Shown one piece after another: positions 6,956-15,489 of a DNA stretch of 64,000 nt. The position numbers and the translations under genes are program-made. The DNA comes from AV40 sp035568175 (GTDB lineage: Bacteria; Verrucomicrobiota; Verrucomicrobiia; Chthoniobacterales; UBA10450): assembly GCA_035568175.1 (NCBI GenBank), contig DATMON010000003.1:74453-138452 (forward strand), given 5' to 3'. Position 1 is the first letter of the stretch, and the number at the start of each line of letters is the position of its first letter. The notes under the pieces are model-generated. The model saw only the letters and a list, made by a program, of their open reading frames with translations. It was not told the DNA's origin and did no database searches.

Positions 6956-9481
6956 TCACTTCTGCGGTTCAAGAGGATGAATGCGCGCCGCCTGGCTCAT
7001 GTCGGTGGCAAATGTCCCCGTGTGATAATTGTGGCAGAGGAGACAATTATCTCCGGCAATGCGAGCCGTGTGGCATCGGCCACATTCCATTTTCGCCAAC
7101 GGCGCGAAATTACTCTCGAAATGCGATGGATCGTTTGCACCCGGATTCGCTGCATCCGGGGGTTGAAAGTACGTGTTGTACTTTGAGGCAGGATTAAGAA
7201 CGTGGCAGGTTTGACAGCCCTTTTCCGTCATCACGCTCAGGTGCGCGGTATGACTGAATTTTGTGAAAGGATGCGCATTGGGCTCGGAGCGAGCGGCGGT
7301 CCAATTGACTCTCTGGGCTCCGTTCGAAATTACATCGACAGTGTGACACTTGCCACACGAGCCCGGACCCGAGGGCGTGGCCAGAGTCTGCAGAATTCCC
7401 GAACCAACCGAGGGCACAATGCCGGCAGCATTAAACCAAGCGGTAAGAAATGGATCGGCGTGTCCGGAGGGCCGGTAAGATAATGTAAAGCCATCCTTGG
7501 CGCGAAACCATCCGGCTGCCATCCAGCTCTCGTCGGTTGCGGCTTCGCTTTCCGGTTTCTGTTGAGACGGCGGCCCGCCACCAGGTTTTGGAAGGGGTGC
7601 CGCAGCGGCCACTGCGCGCTGCTTCCCAGATTTTCCCCGCGGAGGAAAACGGCCGGGCGGAGCGGCAACCGGCGAAGGCGCGACCGGTGCACCTCCGAGG
7701 ATATCATCGCCGACAGGCGCAGGAGGGCTCGGGTTGACAGAAGGCGATTGGTCTTTCGACGGTTCTCCACCACCCAAAATATCGTCGCCGGGTGGCGGAG
7801 CAGCACTTGGTTTCGCCGGGGTCGATTGTTCTTTCGACGGTTCTGCACCACCTAAAATATCATCGCCCGGTGGCGCAGCAGGGCCCGGTTTAGGAGGAGG
7901 CGATTGTTCTTTCGAAGGTTCTGCGCCTCCTAAGATATCGGCATTGGACGGTGGCTGTTTTGCTTTCTTTGCGGGCGCAGAAATTGGCGGCTTTGGAGGA
8001 GCGCGTGGTACGGGCGGAAGCGGCGGCAGAACGCCGCGGCGATAATCGGAAACTTCGCGAAGCAGATCAGGCATCCATTCTTTGCGCCAGGAAATGAGAC
8101 CGGCGCGGGGAAGACCGCCAGTTAGCGCCGTGAGCTGGACTGAAGTTTGCCCGCGGGGAAGTCCTTCTTGAAGTCTCTTGATCAGAAAGGCCTGACCTTC
8201 GGCTTCGAAGTCATAAAGAAATTCCTTCACCGCCCAAGCAAGCCGGCTGGCGGCCGCGAGTTGCTCAGGTGAGGCGCTGCTAAGGTCGAGCAAATCTTTG
8301 CCTTTGAGTGTAGCGAGTAACTTGCCTCCCGATATATCGGCGCCGAGCAGTAGTTCCATAAACGGAGTCAGCTTGTCATCGGCATCTTTTGGCCATTGCC
8401 CGATGCTGATCCCGGCTCTGGCCAAAGAAATGACATCGATCCCCGGCACCCGGAAAAAAGCAACGGAACTAGACTTGGCGATATTGTCCGCATGACAAAC
8501 GGCGCACGATTGTTCGAAACTGTTGACGATCATCTTCCCACCGGACACAGCCGGAATGTGGCAAGCCTGGCAGGAAGTGGGCGCCTTCTCTTTGTCTGCG
8601 GGAAAATATCCCTGAATATGACTAGCGTGGTCGAAGAAAATGCGCGTGCGCCGCAGATAAGGATAACTAGCAAATTCTGGGTGGCCTTTGGCAAGGCTAG
8701 CGAACTGGACCTGATGGCAAACCTGGCATTGCGTTTTGGAAAAATGAGCAATGTTAAAGTCTTTACCGTGATGCTCCTGGTGGCAGGTTGAGCAGGCCAG
8801 GTCAGTCGATTTCATCCGACTAGTGTTAGCGACGGCAGTCCCGGCCCGGAGTAGAAGCGGTGGCTCTGACTTCTCGGTCTTCGCTCGCGTCGTGAATGCG
8901 CCCAACTCGGGGGCGGGCGCGCCATGCGGCGAAAATGGCTGCAGACCAAGCGAATGGCATTTCAGGCAAAGCTGGCTGTCCTCCACTGCTCTTTTCTGAA
9001 AAATGTCCAGGTGCGCAACCGACTGGGAGTTAGATTTTTCCAGCGTGTGGCAATCCTCGCATTCGGTGTATGAGGTCGCATGATGAACACTGAGCGCGCC
9101 CGGACTGGTCAATTTTCGACGTCCCTTTCCGGTGAAAACGAGCAGTAAAACGCTAAGAGTGAGAGCAACCAGGAGCCAAGTGAGTTGCCCACGCGTTCGG
9201 CGCAACGACGGCTTTGGCTGGCAGGGCGGAATGGGGTGCGCGCAGTCGCCATTTGGAAGCGGACCTTCGGGGCACTTGCCCCCTTGCGCTTCAGGCCGAG
9301 TGCAGAGCCAGCGATCGCCGCTTTTCGATGGAAGACATTCCCCGGTGTGACGGCAGCGTCCACGCTCATCCGGACCGAGCGGGCACGGGTGTCCCTCATC
9401 CGCATGTCCGCAAATCCAATCCTGGTTTGGACGCGCGTAGCGATTTTTTTTGAAGCTAAGTTGATCGAGCAATCGCCTCAT
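6956..9481 (-). CDS. Membrane-anchored decaheme c-type cytochrome with Cys-rich N-terminus
   Basis: An 841-residue protein. Residues 20-90 form a cysteine-rich segment (eight Cys, e.g. DWICGH, HPCPLGP, DRWLCTRP, IPPCQP) that precedes the single membrane segment (~99-118, TWLLVALTLSVLLLVF) and so should lie in the cytoplasm. Ten CxxCH heme sites follow in the periplasmic part: six between ~141 and 330 (CEDCH, CLKCH, CSTCH, CQVCH, CQACH, CAVCH) and four near the C-terminus (CGKCH ~709, CQTCH ~756, CGRCH ~800, CLLCH ~813). Between the two heme groups lies a Pro-rich linker with repeated DDILGG. It is last in a minus-strand operon behind the cytochrome-b-like gene, 3 bp apart. Likely role: carries electrons from the membrane partner into the periplasm. 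Substrate not identifiable. Confidence 0.9.
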   Translation of the reverse strand: MRRLLDQLSFKKNRYARPNQDWICGHADEGHPCPLGPDERGRCRHTGECLPSKSGDRWLCTRPEAQGGKCPEGPLPNGDCAHPIPPCQPKPSLRRTRGQLTWLLVALTLSVLLLVFTGKGRRKLTSPGALSVHHATSYTECEDCHTLEKSNSQSVAHLDIFQKRAVEDSQLCLKCHSLGLQPFSPHGAPAPELGAFTTRAKTEKSEPPLLLRAGTAVANTSRMKSTDLACSTCHQEHHGKDFNIAHFSKTQCQVCHQVQFASLAKGHPEFASYPYLRRTRIFFDHASHIQGYFPADKEKAPTSCQACHIPAVSGGKMIVNSFEQSCAVCHADNIAKSSSVAFFRVPGIDVISLARAGISIGQWPKDADDKLTPFMELLLGADISGGKLLATLKGKDLLDLSSASPEQLAAASRLAWAVKEFLYDFEAEGQAFLIKRLQEGLPRGQTSVQLTALTGGLPRAGLISWRKEWMPDLLREVSDYRRGVLPPLPPVPRAPPKPPISAPAKKAKQPPSNADILGGAEPSKEQSPPPKPGPAAPPGDDILGGAEPSKEQSTPAKPSAAPPPGDDILGGGEPSKDQSPSVNPSPPAPVGDDILGGAPVAPSPVAAPPGRFPPRGKSGKQRAVAAAAPLPKPGGGPPSQQKPESEAATDESWMAAGWFRAKDGFTLSYRPSGHADPFLTAWFNAAGIVPSVGSGILQTLATPSGPGSCGKCHTVDVISNGAQRVNWTAARSEPNAHPFTKFSHTAHLSVMTEKGCQTCHVLNPASKYNTYFQPPDAANPGANDPSHFESNFAPLAKMECGRCHTARIAGDNCLLCHNYHTGTFATDMSQAARIHPLEPQK
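7690..7945 (-). repeat. In-gene DDILGG repeat of decaheme cytochrome
   Basis: Four copies of a roughly 78-bp unit encode DILGG followed by a Pro/Ser/Ala-rich spacer (for example DDILGGAEPSKEQS). The units are easily seen on the plus strand as recurring CCTAAAATATCATCG-like cores near 7692, 7770, 7848 and 7926. Confidence 0.8.
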
Positions 9482-9484
9482 GCG

Positions 9485-10306
9485 TCAAAATCTTCCGGCG
9501 TAGATGATGGCCAGAGCAGCGTGAACGAACGCAAGCAAGATAAGGCTGTAGGTAAAAGGAATGTGCACGTAAAGCCAGAGCTTGAGCAGGCGCTGGGCGG
9601 CATATTGGAAGTGAACATTCTGCGCGGTTTCGATCCAGTCGCGCATTTCGGCAGCGATCGCTTTTTCGGCGTCGTCCAAGTAGCGATTCAAGGCGGTCAA
9701 TTGCTTGAGCAACCGGTTCACCCGGCGGTCGATCCCGCCCAAAGCGTCAAAGGCGCCGGGGAGACGTTGAAAAAATGGACGCAGCTCACCAAGATAAAAA
9801 TCGGACAGAGTGGACGATTGAGTTTCGGTTTCGGCTTTGCGAATGAGCGCTTCGACATTTGTCTGAATCTCGCGCCGGTAAGCGGGGATGCGCTCGTAGA
9901 TGAGCGGTTCACCCGAGAGCAACAACCGCGAAGGCAAAAACCGACTAATGAAAATGCCGAAAAAGCCGCTGAAAATGACCACGCAAAAGACGACCGCAAG
10001 AACGGTCTCAAGCGCGCCGCGGGGCGGAGAGAAATGGACATGGAGGAGGAAAACGAAGAAGCAAAAGTAACCGGCGTAGATGTGGATCTGCAGCCAGGTG
10101 GAGGCGCGAATGAGCGGAAGAAAAGCCAGCTTTTTGCGCGCGTTGAAAAAAGTCAAACCGAGCACGACAGCGAGCAGAAGAAACCCCGAATAAATCGCGG
10201 AGTCACGCAACGAAATCTGCAGGACCAGATTGAGCACCCAGGCGATAGCCGAAGCGACAATCAATCCCGCAGTGAAGCTGACTCGGCGCCGGAGGAGGGG
10301 GCTCAC
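9485..10306 (-). CDS. Cytochrome b-like integral membrane protein
   Basis: About 273 residues with five predicted membrane helices. Helix 3 has IHIYAG and LHVHF, helix 5 has YVHIPF and FVHAAL, so paired histidines on two helices could ligate two b hemes, as in small quinone-oxidising cytochrome b proteins; this is inference. Between helices 4 and 5 is a charged cytoplasmic-type stretch of ~100 residues. Start is uncertain: GTG 10306 begins just after the upstream stop; ATG 10342 and 10390 would overlap the upstream gene by 35 and 83 bp. It sits between an Fe-S protein and a decaheme cytochrome, which fits a role in passing electrons across the inner membrane. Confidence 0.75.
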   Translation of the reverse strand: MSPLLRRRVSFTAGLIVASAIAWVLNLVLQISLRDSAIYSGFLLLAVVLGLTFFNARKKLAFLPLIRASTWLQIHIYAGYFCFFVFLLHVHFSPPRGALETVLAVVFCVVIFSGFFGIFISRFLPSRLLLSGEPLIYERIPAYRREIQTNVEALIRKAETETQSSTLSDFYLGELRPFFQRLPGAFDALGGIDRRVNRLLKQLTALNRYLDDAEKAIAAEMRDWIETAQNVHFQYAAQRLLKLWLYVHIPFTYSLILLAFVHAALAIIYAGRF

Positions 10307-10307
10307 C

Positions 10308-12047
10308 TCAGCGATTGATCCATGTTGCCAGTTTGTCCACATCTCGCATATCCACGCGGATAAGCGCGTCATGCGGACAAGCGCGCGCACAGGCAGGGCC
10401 GCCCAGTTGATCGATGCAGAGATCGCATTTGGTAGCCTTCATGATCGGAGTGCCAGCCATTTCATCGAGGATGAAAAAGCCGGACCGATCTCGCGTCTCC
10501 ACCATTTGGATGTTGTCATACGGGCAACTGTTCGCGCAGGTCGCGCAGCCAATGCAGGTGTCATCGTTGATCACAACCTGACCCTGGAACGATTCGCGAT
10601 GGATCGCACCAGTGGGACAACCGATCATACAGACCGGATCAACGCAGTGCATGCAGGCGTTCGCGACCATAATGCCATTCATCTCCCGCCCATGGCGGAC
10701 GAATCGCGGGTTATTATTGTGAGTCGACGCACATGCGCGCACGCAATCGTCGCAGCGGGTGCAGCGATCCAAGTCGATCAGCATCGTCGCAGTGCCGTTA
10801 ATTGTGCGGTTGTCCACGAGAAACTCCAGCATGTCGGGGCCAAGCTTCATGCTGATTTCTTCCTCGAGATCGACCGCCAGTTCGTCGCTCGGCTGGATTT
10901 CGAGCCGCTGGAGTTCTTCTGCGTTCAATCGCGGCAAAATGTGTTGCTGAACAACGGCCGTCGGAATCACGAGTAAATCGACATAGCCGATTGCGCGCAG
11001 CGTGTTCTGAAGTGGCACAACGTTAACCCTCTTCCAACTGGAGGCGATCTCTTCCAAACCGATAAACTGGCCCTTGCTCAGGTAGCGAAGTGTTCGCTCG
11101 CCATGATTGTATTTGCGACTGACTCGCGCGAAGCCGCTCCGAATCAGAAAGATGCCATCCGGGTAATCGCCTTCGTGACAAATGAGCGGCTCCTTGGCGA
11201 GACGCCCGCCGGACATGTCCTCATCTCCGGTGTGATAAGAGGATTGCCACTCGAAATCTCCATAGGTTTCGAAACGGGTGGAGTCGAACACCTCTTTGAA
11301 AGCTTCCGGGGGGAGATCATTCAGGAAGGGCGTTGCCCGAAGATGTTTGTCGAGACTTCGCTCACGATAAAGTTGATCCAGCCGCGCTTTCCATTGTGGA
11401 GCGTGACGACGGATTTCCCGCAGCCCCTGCCAGCGAATTTCCAGCAATTGCGTCCGACCGTCGGCGATGACAGTGGCCGTGCGCGGCGTGCGCCCGAGCG
11501 CGGCGATCTCGCCGAACATTTCGCCAGCTTCAAGCCGGGCCGTGTGGTTTTCGCTTAGGATCCGCGGCACATCCTGAAGAAAAATACGGACCTCGCTCGT
11601 CTTCTTTTCGCTCCTGCGGGCCTTTACTTCCGCGGTGGCTGTTCCGGTTACCTTGCGTTGCGCATAGTCGCGCACCTCTGGGTAGCGCGGTCGTTCCCAA
11701 AGTTGCGCGACCGATTGAAAAAAGTTTTTTTTCTGCGATTCCCGACGTCCGAGCATCCGGGCCGGCAGAGAATCGAGGATCACCTGCACCAAACCAGTGA
11801 CAATGAAGAAAGCGGAGTTCCCGTAATCGCCTTCGCGCACGACGATGTCACCATCGTCAAAGCGGCGCAGCTGCGCGTCATTCAAAAGAATGCCCCGGAG
11901 CGGAACCGATGATGGGAATTTGCTCTCGTCGATCCGATTGAAGGGAGGATGCTTCATCAGTAGGTCGACATCGGCTTCGGTCATGTCCTTGCTGAAAGGG
12001 ACATCCCAGCGCCGCGGTTTGGAAATTCTGACCGGTTCTTCAGCCAT
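10308..12047 (-). CDS. Cyclic-nucleotide-binding / four-cluster ferredoxin fusion protein
   Basis: A 579-residue cytoplasmic-type protein without signal peptide. Two cNMP-binding folds come first: residues ~55-215, interrupted by a charged insertion ~95-160, with a near-consensus phosphate-binding cassette (FGEIAALGRTPRTATV, 178-193), and ~240-375, whose cassette (GQFIGLEEIASSWKR) lacks the usual Arg spacing. The C-terminal third is an electron-transfer ferredoxin like the HybA/DmsB-type subunits, with four Cys groups for 4Fe-4S clusters at 429-440, 465-477, 498-508 and 541-557. It is first in the minus-strand operon with the cytochrome-b-like protein and the decaheme cytochrome. Likely role: electron-transfer subunit whose activity or assembly is gated by the cNMP-like domains; ligand unknown. 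Confidence 0.9.
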   Translation of the reverse strand: MAEEPVRISKPRRWDVPFSKDMTEADVDLLMKHPPFNRIDESKFPSSVPLRGILLNDAQLRRFDDGDIVVREGDYGNSAFFIVTGLVQVILDSLPARMLGRRESQKKNFFQSVAQLWERPRYPEVRDYAQRKVTGTATAEVKARRSEKKTSEVRIFLQDVPRILSENHTARLEAGEMFGEIAALGRTPRTATVIADGRTQLLEIRWQGLREIRRHAPQWKARLDQLYRERSLDKHLRATPFLNDLPPEAFKEVFDSTRFETYGDFEWQSSYHTGDEDMSGGRLAKEPLICHEGDYPDGIFLIRSGFARVSRKYNHGERTLRYLSKGQFIGLEEIASSWKRVNVVPLQNTLRAIGYVDLLVIPTAVVQQHILPRLNAEELQRLEIQPSDELAVDLEEEISMKLGPDMLEFLVDNRTINGTATMLIDLDRCTRCDDCVRACASTHNNNPRFVRHGREMNGIMVANACMHCVDPVCMIGCPTGAIHRESFQGQVVINDDTCIGCATCANSCPYDNIQMVETRDRSGFFILDEMAGTPIMKATKCDLCIDQLGGPACARACPHDALIRVDMRDVDKLATWINR

Positions 12048-12208
12048 GAAAAATATTCTGCGAGTAAATCACTCTTGGACTGCTCGGATTGACGTTACAC
12101 ACCGGCGTCCGAGAAATAAATCAACTACCCCCCTTTTAGAAGAAGTTCGGTCCGGTCTCGACCGTCCGCCTTCGGGAAGATCCCCGCCCGCTGAGACAGC
12201 CCCATAAG

Positions 12209-13162
12209 TCAGGGTGAAAAGACAGGGCCTTTGTATTCCGACGGAGGAGGAATTTGCGGATCGACCGCAGCGAGGTCACTTCCTTTATAAGTGGATGAGA
12301 TTTTTTGAGCGAGTGTCGAGATTTTGTTCGCCGCGTCAGTGAGCGCCGCTTCGTTGTTCAGCTTCAAAGCAACGCCATCAGCCGTCGCGACGATCTCTTT
12401 TAGCTCGTCCTTCGGCACTACCGCAAGAATCGCTTTCACCTTTTCTTTCGCCGCCACCACCCGCTTCGCCATGTTCACCGCGTAGACTGCTTTCTCGGTC
12501 GACTTGGCCACGCCGCGCATGCTGTATTCCAAATCCACCACCCGGCCGACGACATAAAGCATGCGTAGTCGATCCGGAGTATTCGGAACGTTTTTTGCGC
12601 CGCTCATGAAATGGTGACGCACTTCTCCTTGCGACCAGGAGACGAGCTCGATTGGACTGCCCGCCGCGTGGCCGCTTGTGTTAACGAGCTTCTCGTTCGG
12701 AATGGTGTGACACTGAAAGCAGTTTGTTGCCAGCGCGTAAACGTCATCGGGCGCAATCCATCCCATTTCCTTTGCTTTGGCCTGCATCGATTTGACGTTG
12801 TGCAATCTCACCCAATCCTTCGCCGCGCCGTGGCAAAGTTCGCAGGAAACACCTGCGATCGGCTTGAGCTCCGCCCCGCTGCCTTGCGAGGTATAATGGC
12901 ACTGAACGCAGGCGCCTTCGCTCTTGATGCGCTGCACGCCCATTTTACCGGCGATCTGCATGGCCGAGGGGCGGCGATGCAAATCTTCGAACGTCTTATA
13001 GTGGTGCGTCTGCTTCCAGGCGGTGAATTCCTGTTTGTGACAATTTCCGCATGATTCCGGACCGAGAATTTTCGTCGGATCGGCCGCGGCCTTGACTTGG
13101 GTAATCATCCAAGTCGAACAGAGCAATCCTAGCGTGATTTTCCGAACAAAGATGGTTTGCAT
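12209..13162 (-). CDS. Tetraheme cytochrome c554-like protein
   Basis: A 317-residue exported cytochrome. The start at ATG 13162 was chosen because it begins the signal peptide (MQTIFVRKITLGLLCSTWMI); the longer reading has a hydrophilic lead. Four CxxCH sites: CGNCH (38-42), CVQCH (85-89), CELCH (107-111), CFQCH (148-152), in the arrangement of the c554 family (first heme in a GPESCGNCH..E...W..THH context). The C-terminal half is helical and lacks hemes. It lies 161 bp upstream of the Fe-S/cNMP gene on the same strand and is divergent from the pentaheme cytochrome. Likely a periplasmic electron carrier of this locus. Confidence 0.88.
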   Translation of the reverse strand: MQTIFVRKITLGLLCSTWMITQVKAAADPTKILGPESCGNCHKQEFTAWKQTHHYKTFEDLHRRPSAMQIAGKMGVQRIKSEGACVQCHYTSQGSGAELKPIAGVSCELCHGAAKDWVRLHNVKSMQAKAKEMGWIAPDDVYALATNCFQCHTIPNEKLVNTSGHAAGSPIELVSWSQGEVRHHFMSGAKNVPNTPDRLRMLYVVGRVVDLEYSMRGVAKSTEKAVYAVNMAKRVVAAKEKVKAILAVVPKDELKEIVATADGVALKLNNEAALTDAANKISTLAQKISSTYKGSDLAAVDPQIPPPSEYKGPVFSP

Positions 13163-13230
13163 ATAACGTTCTAAAATACTGCGGTTAATGCGTAAGCCCT
13201 TAAGGGCACTATCTTTTTTTACCCACGGGG

Positions 13231-13276
13231 AATGCAAGGCTTTTTTTGGGAAAAGTGTAGAGTTTTGCCTTGCATT
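13231..13276. promoter_or_regulatory. 10-bp inverted repeat in divergent cytochrome promoter region
   Basis: AATGCAAGGC (13231-13240) and GCCTTGCATT (13267-13276) are perfect inverted arms separated by 26 bp, with a T7 tract directly after the left arm. It lies between the divergent tetraheme (-) and pentaheme (+) cytochrome genes, where a shared operator would be expected. No known regulator motif is recognised. Confidence 0.45.
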
Positions 13277-13387
13277 TAGAAAGGCCAAAGCTCAAAACGC
13301 CTAACCGCACCCCCTACTACGGTGTGCGCACGCAGTTCCGGAAAAGATGAAGGACTAACCGACATAGGCTTCAAAAAGCTTCGTTCC

Positions 13388-15454
13388 ATGGCGATAAATT
13401 CAAATCCCCGTTCTTTTTTTCGAAGCGTACTTTTGGGATTAGCTTTCTCCGTTGCGTTTGCTGTCAGCACTCAGGCCCAACCTAAAACCGCTGCTTCCCC
13501 GACGGCCACCGTTAAGCCGGCAAAGTCGGATGATGATCTTTTAACTGAGTCGCCAAAACCCGCGGGATCACCGGCAAAGGCAAAGTCGGATGACGACCTT
13601 TTAACTGAGTCGCCCAAACCAGCAGGATCACCGGGCGCGGCAAAGTCTGACCAAGACCTGTTGAACGAGGAGACCCCTGCGAACAAATCCGACGACGAGA
13701 TTTTGGACCCGCTGAAGCTGCCGGTCCTGGTGCCGAACGGGCCGATAGAACCTCCCCCCGAAGAGCTTTCTCCTTTGAAAAAGCAACTGCCTAATCCAGT
13801 CGATCCGCATGCGGAGTTGTTTGCGAAAAGCCATTACCCGAGCGCCTCGGAATGCATGGCATGTCATGAGACAATCTATAACGAATGGCGCTCCTCCAAC
13901 CACGCCTACGCTTCTATCTCGCCGGTCTTTCACAAGTTCGAGCAAAAAATCAACGACCTTGCCCAAGGAACCATCGGCTACTTTTGCATGCGCTGTCACT
14001 CTGGCGTTGGCACGTCGATGAACGAGCCGCGCTCCATGCCTTTGTGGCTGAAACCGGAGGTGTCGCGTGAAGGCGTTACTTGCATCGTCTGCCATCGGGT
14101 CAATGAGCAATACACCAAAGTAAACGCTGAGCGTCGAATTCTTCAGGGCGACATCTTTCAGCCGATGTACGGCAGCCGCAGCGGCGCTGGAGTTCAGGGA
14201 GTAGTCTCGAATCCCGATACGTATCACATCAAGACGAGCGCTGATCAGCCGGGCCCGGGTATCAACATCCACCGTAAAGGAATATACTTTGAGCCGATCA
14301 CCAAATCGGAATTCTGCGTTTCCTGCCATCAGGTCGCGGTCCACCCAGGGATCAAACTCGAAGTGGTCTGGGACCAATACCGTTCTTCGCCGTCGCTTTT
14401 AAACGGAACGGCCTGCCAGGATTGTCACATGGGGAAGGAACCTGGCCTTGCCAAAGGCTACGCGACGGGAGCGTCCGCCGTGATCAACGGCCTTCCAGTC
14501 AATCCCGGGGGAAAGCACGCCAACCATGCCTTTTATGGACCCGGCTACCCAATCGCGCATCCCGGAATCTTCCCGCACAATCCCAAGGCTGCCACGTTCG
14601 CGATCGCGACTTGGTTGAAGTTCGATTATCGCGCGGGCTGGGGAACCGACGCTTTTGAAAAGAATGTGTCGAAGGATACAAAATTCCCGTCTGAATGGGA
14701 AAGTCCGGACGACCGTTTTGCCGCGCGCGAGATCATTAAGGAAAACCTCGCCATGCTCGAACAGAAACGAGCATTGCGACAAAAGGTAATGGAGAATGGA
14801 TCGCACATCGACGGGCCGTTTTTCAAAGGCGACCTCCAGGCGGGCAGACGCCTCGCTTTTTCCTACAAGATCAGAAATGTGAATCTCGGCCACAATATGC
14901 CATCGGGTTCGCTTGGGGCGCAGCCGGAAATCTGGGTGAACGTGGCGTTATGTAATCCACAGGGGAAACGAGTGTGGGAATCCGGCTATACCGACAGCCA
15001 CGGCGACATGTGCGACCTGCATTCACGCGACGTGCGCACGGGAAAGATTCCCGACGACCATCAGCTGGTGAATCTGCAAACAAAATTCCTCACCACCAAC
15101 ATCAAAGGCACTGATCGCGAAATGTATTTGCCGATCAATCTCGACATCGACCAACTCCCGTTCATTCGCCCGGCTGGCGTTCCAACGAGCGTTATAAATC
15201 ATCCACCCTTTGTTCGGATGGAAGGGCGCAGCATTCCACCACTCGGGACACGGGTCGCGTCTTATTCCGTCCCGGCCTCCGCCATGTCGATACCGGGGAA
15301 ATATAAATTGTCGATTCGCCTTCGCAGCCGCGCGGAACCGATTTATTTCATGGATTTCGTTGAATCTACCAAGGAGATGGATTTCGCCATGAATGAATGG
15401 ATGATCGACATCCATCGCTACACCGTCGAGTTCGACGTCCCAGCCAGGAAGTAA
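13388..15454 (+). CDS. Pentaheme exported cytochrome c
   Basis: A 688-residue protein. The start at ATG 13388 begins the signal peptide (MAINSNPRSFFRSVLLGLAF, cleavage near QAQP). Residues 45-110 are an acidic repeated linker (KSDDDLLTESPKPAGSP units). Five CxxCH sites follow: CMACH 156-160, CMRCH 200-204, CIVCH 232-236, CVSCH 310-314, CQDCH 343-347; the pattern SASECMACHETIYNEWRSSNH resembles cytochrome c554-type multiheme proteins. The C-terminal 300 residues have no hemes and look like a beta-rich domain (MPSGSLGAQPEIWV). First gene of the plus-strand run with barrel, flavoreductase, lipoprotein and ResB/CcsA. Probably a periplasmic or outer-membrane-facing electron carrier or oxidoreductase. 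Confidence 0.9.
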   Translation: MAINSNPRSFFRSVLLGLAFSVAFAVSTQAQPKTAASPTATVKPAKSDDDLLTESPKPAGSPAKAKSDDDLLTESPKPAGSPGAAKSDQDLLNEETPANKSDDEILDPLKLPVLVPNGPIEPPPEELSPLKKQLPNPVDPHAELFAKSHYPSASECMACHETIYNEWRSSNHAYASISPVFHKFEQKINDLAQGTIGYFCMRCHSGVGTSMNEPRSMPLWLKPEVSREGVTCIVCHRVNEQYTKVNAERRILQGDIFQPMYGSRSGAGVQGVVSNPDTYHIKTSADQPGPGINIHRKGIYFEPITKSEFCVSCHQVAVHPGIKLEVVWDQYRSSPSLLNGTACQDCHMGKEPGLAKGYATGASAVINGLPVNPGGKHANHAFYGPGYPIAHPGIFPHNPKAATFAIATWLKFDYRAGWGTDAFEKNVSKDTKFPSEWESPDDRFAAREIIKENLAMLEQKRALRQKVMENGSHIDGPFFKGDLQAGRRLAFSYKIRNVNLGHNMPSGSLGAQPEIWVNVALCNPQGKRVWESGYTDSHGDMCDLHSRDVRTGKIPDDHQLVNLQTKFLTTNIKGTDREMYLPINLDIDQLPFIRPAGVPTSVINHPPFVRMEGRSIPPLGTRVASYSVPASAMSIPGKYKLSIRLRSRAEPIYFMDFVESTKEMDFAMNEWMIDIHRYTVEFDVPARK
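13522..13683 (+). repeat. 60-bp tandem repeat in pentaheme cytochrome
   Basis: Two near-identical 60-bp units (13522-13581, 13582-13641) and a partial third encode KSDDDLLTESPKPAGSP-type sequence; the third reads KSDQDLLNEE. Silent differences between units show the copies have begun to diverge. Confidence 0.85.
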
Positions 15455-15489
15455 CGAGCCAGGTAACCAAGCTTTCGAAATCCGTCGCC

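Noticed and set aside
9185..10318. 377-residue plus-strand open frame
   Set aside because: Antisense shadow of the decaheme and cytochrome-b-like genes; composition is not protein-like and the opposite strand has clear heme motifs and helices.
13628..14377. 249-residue minus-strand open frame
   Set aside because: Antisense of the pentaheme cytochrome gene, which has signal peptide and CxxCH motifs.
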